NCBI GenBank assembly: GCA_900541555.1
Contig: UQKE01000027.1
Location: 1 to 29,380, forward strand
DNA length: 29,380 nucleotides
Origin: an uncultured Porphyromonadaceae bacterium
Lineage (GTDB): Bacteria; Bacteroidota; Bacteroidia; Bacteroidales; Muribaculaceae
Direction of reading: 5' to 3'
The notes beneath the pieces are model-generated. The model was not told where the DNA came from and did not search any database. It was given only the letters and a program-made list of their open reading frames with translations. A program made the position numbers and the translations under genes. Shown here piece after piece: positions 24,607 through 29,380 of this stretch; the first letter of the stretch is position 1, and every line of letters begins with the position of its first letter.

Positions 24607-24614
24607 TAAGTTTG
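24607..24614 (+). promoter_or_regulatory. Candidate -7 element for the DUF1573 genes
   Basis: TAAGTTTG at 24607-24614 matches TAnnTTTG; the -33 region is weak. It is about 40 bases before the ATG at 24654. A small hairpin, GTTTGC-ATTG-GCAAAC (24610-24625), overlaps the expected transcription start. Confidence 0.5.
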
Positions 24615-24653
24615 CATTGGCAAACATGTCGTTTTTTTTTAATCATTGGAGCA

Positions 24654-25025
24654 ATGAAAAAATATCTTTTGCTTTTGTTGTTTTTTGCTGTCTGCCTTCC
24701 CGTTTCCGCCAAAGAAAAAGCGGAAATACGGTTCGCGTCGCGCATCCACGATTTCGGCTACGTGAAAGAGACGGCCGGAAACGTGTCGCACGAGTTTGAA
24801 TTTGAAAACACCGGCGACGCTCCTCTGATCATCATCTCAGTGCGCCGCTCGTGCGGATGCACGCTCCCCACTTATCCCAAAAAGCCGATTGCCCCGGGAG
24901 AAAAAGGGAAAATCGGCGTGACCTACATCCCGACCGGCCGACAAGGCCCGTTCGACAAGGCAGTGACCGTCAAGACGAATGCCGGCAACGTGCATTTGCG
25001 CATCAAAGGAAACGTCATCCCTTAA
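24654..25025 (+). CDS. DUF1573 exported protein, single domain
   Basis: A 123-aa protein with a signal peptide (MKKYLLLLLFFAVCLPVSA, cleaved near 19) and one DUF1573 domain. That domain is an immunoglobulin-like fold found mainly in Bacteroidetes, with HDFGYVKE at the start, ISVRRSCGCTLPTYP in the middle and an IAPGEKGKIGVTYIPTG strand near the end. The two cysteines of the SCGC motif may form a disulphide or bind a ligand. The function is unknown. I start at the ATG at 24654, preceded by GGAGCA, and not at the upstream in-frame ATG at 24612, which precedes the signal peptide and overlaps the promoter. It is 15 bases before a larger paralogue. Confidence 0.87.
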   Translation: MKKYLLLLLFFAVCLPVSAKEKAEIRFASRIHDFGYVKETAGNVSHEFEFENTGDAPLIIISVRRSCGCTLPTYPKKPIAPGEKGKIGVTYIPTGRQGPFDKAVTVKTNAGNVHLRIKGNVIP

Positions 25026-25040
25026 CCGACACCCCCTGCC

Positions 25041-26093
25041 ATGCGCCGCATCTCCGCCACTATTGCCGCCATCTTTCTCCTCGCGGGTTTTGCAAATGCC
25101 GAACTTTCGTGGACAGAAAGCGAATGGGATTTTGGCACAATCCGAGAAGAAAACGGAAAAGTGTCCCACACGTTCGTATGCCGCAACACGGGAACGCAAA
25201 CAGAAACGATCGAAAGAGTGCGCTCCTCGTGCGGATGCACTGCTGTCGACTATTCGCAAATGCCCATTGCGGCGGCCGACAGCGCGACTGTGACCGTTGT
25301 CTACAATCCCGCCTTGCGCCCCGGCAAATTCGAGAAAGAAATAGTGGTCGCCACAACCGAAAAGAACTATCGCCTGAAAATCAGCGGAAAATCGATTCCG
25401 ACAAAAGAAACAATCGAAAACATATTTCCTGAAAAATCGGGCAACTTGCGGCTGACGCGACGCATCTTTGCAATCGGCGATGTGCGCCAAGGCCGCCATC
25501 GCATCGCCAACATTTTCGCCTACAACGACAGCGCCGACTCCCTCCGCCTGCGCTTCGGCAGCATTCCCGATTCCTATCGAGCCTACGCCGAGCCGTCGAC
25601 TGTCCCGCCGGAAGAAATGACGGTGATAAGCATGGAACTGACAGCTGCCGACGATGCCGAAACCGGATTTCAAAACCACCGCATCGCGCTGCATGCCGGC
25701 AACGAAACAGACTCGCTGACCGTCACTTCGCGCATATTGCCCAAAAAAGGAGAGCCGCACAACTTCCAAGATGCGCCCTTATTTCACACAGGAGTAATCG
25801 ACCGCGTGGACTTCTCCCCGATACGACGAGACACAATTAGCCAAGCGACGCTGAATTTCAGCAACGCAGGATTTTCTCCCTTGAGGATAGTCAACGTGGC
25901 TTCGCTCGACGATGCTGTCACGGTGACAAGCTACACCCGAGAGGTTGCCTCGGGCGGTTTCGGGTCTATCACCTTGCAACTCGATCCGAAACGCATGACC
26001 GACAAGATACTGAATAGCGAAATAGTGATATTTACAAACGATCCGGCACAAACGACTGTGAGAATCCGCATGGTCGGGGTAATGGAAAAATAA
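25041..26093 (+). CDS. DUF1573 exported protein with several Ig-like domains
   Basis: A 350-aa protein with a signal peptide (about 1-20, ending FANA). The first domain (about 21-125) is a DUF1573 copy with WDFGTI, VRSSCGCTAVDY and VTVVYNPALRPGKF, clearly paralogous to the gene before it. The middle (about 130-240) looks like a second beta-sandwich. The last domain (about 255-350) resembles DUF1573 again (VDFSPI, LNFSNAGFSPLRIVNV, IVIFTNDPAQTTV) but lacks the SCGC cysteines. Such proteins are probably periplasmic or surface-exposed; the role is unknown. It ends 13 bases before meaB and is probably co-transcribed with it. Confidence 0.87.
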   Translation: MRRISATIAAIFLLAGFANAELSWTESEWDFGTIREENGKVSHTFVCRNTGTQTETIERVRSSCGCTAVDYSQMPIAAADSATVTVVYNPALRPGKFEKEIVVATTEKNYRLKISGKSIPTKETIENIFPEKSGNLRLTRRIFAIGDVRQGRHRIANIFAYNDSADSLRLRFGSIPDSYRAYAEPSTVPPEEMTVISMELTAADDAETGFQNHRIALHAGNETDSLTVTSRILPKKGEPHNFQDAPLFHTGVIDRVDFSPIRRDTISQATLNFSNAGFSPLRIVNVASLDDAVTVTSYTREVASGGFGSITLQLDPKRMTDKILNSEIVIFTNDPAQTTVRIRMVGVMEK

Positions 26094-26106
26094 AAGATTG
26101 AACAAT

Positions 26107-27243
26107 ATGGAATATTTGAATCACGACGAACATCACAATACGACAGGCCATCCGGAAAACAGCGAAGAATATGCCGGCCTGACGGTAAACAGCGGAGTGG
26201 CCGAGCCTCCGAAAGTCAACCCGTATTTCCAACCGGCAAAACGCAAACGGCTGATGTCGGCCGGCGAATACGTGGAAGGCATCCTGAAAGGCGACGTGAC
26301 GGTGTTGAGCCGTGCCGTGACGCTGGTGGAAAGTTTGGTGCCCGAACATCAAGCATTGGCGCAAGAAGTGATCGAAAAATGCCTGCCATCGGCAGGAAAG
26401 TCGCGGCGCATCGGCATCACAGGCGTGCCGGGAGCGGGAAAAAGCACCTCTATCGACGTGTTCGGTTTGCACGTGCTGAAACAAGGCGGGAAACTGGCCG
26501 TGCTCGCCATCGACCCGAGCAGCGAACGCACAAAAGGCAGCATTCTCGGCGACAAGACACGCATGGAGAAACTTTCCGTCCACCCGAAAGCATTCATCCG
26601 CCCCAGCCCGTCGGCAGGGTCGCTCGGCGGCGTGGCCCGAAAAACGCGGGAAACAATCGTGCTTTGCGAAGCCGCCGGCTACGACACGGTGTTTGTCGAA
26701 ACCGTCGGCGTGGGGCAAAGCGAAACGGCCGTGCATTCGATGGTCGACTTTTTCCTGCTCATCCAGCTTGCCGGCACCGGCGACGAGCTGCAAGGCATCA
26801 AGCGGGGCATCATGGAAATGGCCGACGGCATCGTCATCAACAAGGCCGACGGCGACAACATCAACCGCGCCAACTTGGCAAAAGCGCAATTCCAAAACGC
26901 GCTCCACCTCTTCCCGCCTACAGAATCGGGATGGATGCCGGAAGTATTGACCTATTCCGGATACTACGAAATAGGCATCGCGGAAGTATGGGACATGATC
27001 GACCGCTATTTCGACTTCGTGAAAAAGAATGGATATTTCGAACACCGCCGCATGGAGCAGGAAAAATATTGGATGTATGAATCCATCAACGAGCATCTGA
27101 AAACAAACTTCTACGGCGATCCCGAAATCGAAGCGATGCTGAAAGTGAAACAGGCGAATGTGCTGGCTTGCCGCCAAAGCTCGTTCACGGCTGCAAGGGA
27201 AGTGTTGGACTATTATTTCCTCAAATCGGGACTGAAAAAATAG
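26107..27243 (+). CDS. meaB: Methylmalonyl-CoA mutase-associated GTPase MeaB
   Basis: A G3E-type GTPase of 378 aa that loads and protects adenosylcobalamin in methylmalonyl-CoA mutase. Motifs are GVPGAGKSTSID at 106-117 (Walker A), AIDPSS near 135, FVETVGVGQSE near 200 (switch region) and NKADGDN near 255 (base recognition). The N-terminal 45 residues are a variable, polar extension. I start at the ATG at 26107; a TTG three codons upstream (26098) is an alternative. The mutase genes are not in the window, so the link is by family knowledge only. In Bacteroidales the pathway interconverts succinate and propionate. Confidence 0.95.
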   Translation: MEYLNHDEHHNTTGHPENSEEYAGLTVNSGVAEPPKVNPYFQPAKRKRLMSAGEYVEGILKGDVTVLSRAVTLVESLVPEHQALAQEVIEKCLPSAGKSRRIGITGVPGAGKSTSIDVFGLHVLKQGGKLAVLAIDPSSERTKGSILGDKTRMEKLSVHPKAFIRPSPSAGSLGGVARKTRETIVLCEAAGYDTVFVETVGVGQSETAVHSMVDFFLLIQLAGTGDELQGIKRGIMEMADGIVINKADGDNINRANLAKAQFQNALHLFPPTESGWMPEVLTYSGYYEIGIAEVWDMIDRYFDFVKKNGYFEHRRMEQEKYWMYESINEHLKTNFYGDPEIEAMLKVKQANVLACRQSSFTAAREVLDYYFLKSGLKK

Positions 27244-27309
27244 TCCACGTCCGCGAAGATTGCAAAAATGTATTTAAAATGTTACAAATAATAAATCCGC
27301 CTCGCGCAA

Positions 27310-27332
27310 GGCATTTTCGCTGACAAAATGCC
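27310..27332. repeat. Perfect 8-bp inverted repeat in the meaB-downstream gap
   Basis: GGCATTTT (27310-27317) is matched by AAAATGCC (27325-27332) across a seven-base loop. No U tract follows on either strand, so it is not a standard terminator. It may be a weak terminator for meaB or a binding site. The rest of the 247-base gap is AT-rich with only the promoter at 27427-27457 recognisable. Confidence 0.5.
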
Positions 27333-27426
27333 ACAAATGGAAAAGGCTATCCGCCCATTTCGAACATTTTGGACAAAAAATTGTTATATAAGAACATTGC
27401 CACTCGCGGGCGGCATCTCGTGCGGC

Positions 27427-27457
27427 TTGCACGGTTGGGCGGAATTTGATAACTTTG
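27427..27457 (+). promoter_or_regulatory. Predicted promoter of the large secreted protein gene
   Basis: TTG at 27427-27429 is followed after 20 bases by TAACTTTG at 27450-27457, a full match to the Bacteroidetes consensus. Transcription would start near 27464, giving a leader of about 27 bases with an AT-rich ribosome-binding region before the ATG at 27491. Confidence 0.75.
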
Positions 27458-27490
27458 CTGACAAATCTTTAATACTAAAAACATAAGCTT

Positions 27491-29011
27491 ATGAAGAAAA
27501 TTTTACTTTCTGTATTGATGCTCGCTGCCGGCATGACTGCCGCCAACGCAGCTGATGCCTACATCTCATTCGCCGATCAAGGATGGGAAAACGCAGAAGT
27601 GATTGATGGCGTTTCCGTCAGTGCCGACCAAGTAACAATCACTTTCGCCCAAAACGACGGACAAACACCTCCTGCATGGTACAATACGGGCACATCCGTG
27701 CGCCTCTATGCAGGCAACTCGATTTCGTTCTCTGTGCCCGACGGCGGCACCATCACGAAAATCGACATGGAGTTGCGCGATCATTCGTACAACAAACCCG
27801 ACGACGATTCCGGCTATACAGCTTCGTCAGGAACATTCACTGCCGATCCGTACGATGCCTACACTGCATCGTGGGAAGGCAGCGCGCAAAATGTGGCAAT
27901 CACTGTCAACAATGCGCAAAATTCATCGGGAAAATGGCCGCAATTCCACATCCGCGCCATCACCATCGTTTATTCTGCAGGCGTTGAAACAGAATGCGCC
28001 GCTCCGCGCTTCTCGCTCGACGAAGGGACTTACTACACTGCACAACAAGTGGAATTGACCACTTCCACCGCCGATGCAAAAATCATGTATGCAATCAACG
28101 GCGGCGCAGAGCAAGAATACAATGCCCCGATCGAACTCTCGGAAGTGGGCGAATACACGATTTCCGCTTACGCAATGAAAGACGGCTTGGACAACAGCGC
28201 GACAACGGAAGCGACCTACGTGATCGCAACTCCGATCGAAGTGGGCAGCATCGACGATTTCATCATGAACGGCGAATCCGATCCTGACGCTGTCTACAAA
28301 TGGACATTCCCCGTTACCGTTACGGCTCAAATGCCGGGTTATCTCTATGTGAAAGACAACAATGAAGGCGCAATGCTGATCTACGGAAACGACGTTCCCA
28401 CGTATGAAGTGGGCGACGTGATTCCGGCCGGTATCGTCGGCGAATATGACAACTACAACGGTCTTTACGAAATGACATATCCGGAAGCATCGTCGTTTGG
28501 CGAAGTTACCGAAAACGTGGAAGTTTCCTATCCGCGCATGGCTCCGGGCGAAATCACCGAAGCCGACATAAACAAGGTGGTTTACATCGTCAACTCTGTC
28601 TACACTGACAACGACAATGGCAAAACGATGAGCGATGCAAGCGGCTCAATCAAAGTTTATTATCAAAGCCGTTGGGAAGTAGAAAACGGCGTGAGCGGCC
28701 AAGAATACGACCTTCTCTGCGCTGTGGCCTTCTACGACAGAGACGGCAACACTCCTGAACCTCTTCAAGTCTACCCGATCGAATGGCTCGACGCAGGCGC
28801 AGGCGTGGAAGGCATCGAAGCTGAAGCAGCCCAAGTGGTGGCTCTCGACGGTGCAGTGCGCGTCAACGCTGATGGCAACGTACAGATTTACAACGCAGCC
28901 GGACAACTCGTGGCAAGCGAAATGGTGGAAGGTTCTGCAGAAATCAATGTTCCGGCAGGATTCTACATCGTGCGTGCTGCCGACACGGTTTGCAAAGTGA
29001 TCGTTCGCTAA
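27491..29011 (+). CDS. Large secreted multidomain protein with C-terminal sorting-like domain
   Basis: A 506-aa protein with a signal peptide (about 1-21, ending ANA). The N-terminal region (about 22-160) is a beta-rich module (WYNTGTSVRLYAG, IRAITIVYS) seen in many Bacteroidales secreted proteins. Next is a chitobiase-type Ig-like domain (about 165-243: APRFSLDEGTYYTAQQVELT ... ISAYAMKDGLDNSATT). Then comes an OB-fold-like part (about 245-425) with GYLYVKDNNEGAMLIYGNDV. The last 60 residues (VEGIEAE, VQIYNAAGQLV, NVPAGFYIVRA, KVIVR) resemble the C-terminal sorting-like domains of Bacteroidales secreted proteins; whether it uses the type IX system is not shown. No catalytic motif is visible. 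Strong promoter and terminator suggest an abundant monocistronic product. Confidence 0.85.
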   Translation: MKKILLSVLMLAAGMTAANAADAYISFADQGWENAEVIDGVSVSADQVTITFAQNDGQTPPAWYNTGTSVRLYAGNSISFSVPDGGTITKIDMELRDHSYNKPDDDSGYTASSGTFTADPYDAYTASWEGSAQNVAITVNNAQNSSGKWPQFHIRAITIVYSAGVETECAAPRFSLDEGTYYTAQQVELTTSTADAKIMYAINGGAEQEYNAPIELSEVGEYTISAYAMKDGLDNSATTEATYVIATPIEVGSIDDFIMNGESDPDAVYKWTFPVTVTAQMPGYLYVKDNNEGAMLIYGNDVPTYEVGDVIPAGIVGEYDNYNGLYEMTYPEASSFGEVTENVEVSYPRMAPGEITEADINKVVYIVNSVYTDNDNGKTMSDASGSIKVYYQSRWEVENGVSGQEYDLLCAVAFYDRDGNTPEPLQVYPIEWLDAGAGVEGIEAEAAQVVALDGAVRVNADGNVQIYNAAGQLVASEMVEGSAEINVPAGFYIVRAADTVCKVIVR

Positions 29012-29041
29012 GAGAGCGGTTGTTTTAGGATTAATAAGTGC

Positions 29042-29083
29042 GAAAGGCATGTGGGGTTTGCTCCTGCATGCCTTTCTTTATTT
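29042..29083 (+). terminator. Intrinsic terminator after the large secreted protein gene
   Basis: GAAAGGCATG (29042-29051) pairs with CATGCCTTTC (29067-29076) across a 15-base loop, then TTTATTT follows. The stem is a perfect 10 bp, and the site is about 30 bases after the stop codon. Confidence 0.85.
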
Positions 29084-29144
29084 CCTGCCTGAAATCCCCG
29101 CTTTGCGCTTTCGCGCTCCAACACGCAATTTCCGCCGCCACCGC

Positions 29145-29371
29145 CCTCCCCACGCGGCAGAGGAATATGCCGCTACACATCAGCCACACGCTCATAGAGG
29201 GTTGAGAAGTCGGTGAAGCTAAGCAAACGCGCTGTGAAGTTTGTGTGTGCGATTGGAGCGTAGCAATGTCCCCCCCCTCTGTGTGTTTGCGGATAGGCGT
29301 GTTTTCTGTGCGAGTGTGGCTGATGCGTAGCAATGTCCTCCTCTGCCGCGCGATAGCGCGGATAGGGGAGG
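29145..29371. repeat. Degenerate intergenic repeat with inverted and direct components
   Basis: CCTCCCC (29145-29151), CGCGGCAGAGGA (29153-29164) and ATCAGCCACAC (29179-29189) reappear in inverted order and orientation as GTGTGGCTGAT (29314-29324), TCCTCTGCCGCG (29339-29350) and GGGGAGG (29365-29371). A direct repeat, GCGTAGCAATGTCC, occurs at 29258-29271 and 29325-29338, each copy followed by a CTCTG and CGGATAGG pattern. No convincing gene lies in 29084-29380. It looks like a mosaic of an intergenic repeat family whose full unit may extend past the window. Confidence 0.65.
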
Positions 29372-29380
29372 TGCCGCAGG

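Noticed and set aside
26032..27177. Long open frame on the minus strand, antisense to meaB (381 codons)
   Set aside because: It mirrors a well-supported gene, its product is rich in Cys, His and Phe in an unstructured way, and no family motif is visible. Similar antisense frames occur opposite PBP1A (5257-6573), ftsZ (9565-10710) and ftsA (11061-12275).
29031..29333. 100-codon minus-strand frame at the window end
   Set aside because: It lies across the terminator and the repeat mosaic, has no ribosome-binding site or family motif, and its composition follows the repeats.
1..29380. CRISPR arrays, IS elements, rRNA and tRNA genes
   Set aside because: No regularly spaced repeats, transposase-like frames, or conserved RNA gene motifs were found in the intergenic regions.

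Overview
The window looks like a chromosomal segment of a Bacteroidales bacterium, plausibly from the Muribaculaceae or a neighbouring family; the family level is a guess. The evidence is the Bacteroidetes-type promoters (TTG or TTTG, about 20 bases, then TAnnTTTG) before several genes, the gene order of the cell-wall cluster, an FtsL-like protein typical of Bacteroidetes, tandem DUF1573 proteins, and a secreted protein with a Bacteroidales-type C-terminal sorting-like domain. MurE carries the DNPR motif, so the peptidoglycan is probably of the meso-diaminopimelate type.

Layout. (1) 1-1020: panB (+) with its own promoter and a hairpin terminator. (2) 1021-2507: a DUF4143-type AAA ATPase gene (-) with an unusual promoter region framed by inverted repeats. 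The block lies between two near-identical 138-bp copies of the panB tail, the terminator and the tail of the next gene. (3) 2614-4669: three exported proteins of unknown function (-), one of them a predicted outer-membrane beta-barrel. (4) 4670-5190: a 520-bp gap with a promoter, several hairpins and a U-tract end, a candidate small RNA on the minus strand. (5) 5191-7617: a class A penicillin-binding protein (-) with its own promoter. (6) 7684-24471: one long minus-strand dcw (division and cell wall) operon in the order rsmH, ftsL-like, ftsI, murE, mraY, murD, ftsW, murG, murC, ftsQ, ftsA, ftsZ, followed by yqeY and serS and closed by a hairpin terminator. Gaps inside it are -29 to +42 bases. 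mraZ, murF and ddl are not in it. (7) 24654-27243: divergent plus-strand genes, two DUF1573 proteins and the MeaB-type GTPase. (8) 27491-29011: a large secreted multidomain protein with a clear promoter and a strong terminator. (9) 29084-29380: an intergenic repeat region with degenerate inverted and direct repeats.

How the genes work together. MurC, MurD and MurE build the UDP-MurNAc-peptide (MurF is absent here), MraY and MurG make lipid I and lipid II, FtsW and FtsI polymerise and crosslink septal peptidoglycan, and FtsZ, FtsA, FtsQ and the FtsL-like protein form the divisome. The PBP1A-like enzyme next door adds a bifunctional synthase. The rest of the window is ordinary metabolism (PanB, SerRS, MeaB) plus Bacteroidales-specific exported proteins. 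I found no phage, IS element, CRISPR array, tRNA or rRNA. The least explained parts are the duplicated junction around the ATPase gene, its twin operators, and the candidate small RNA.
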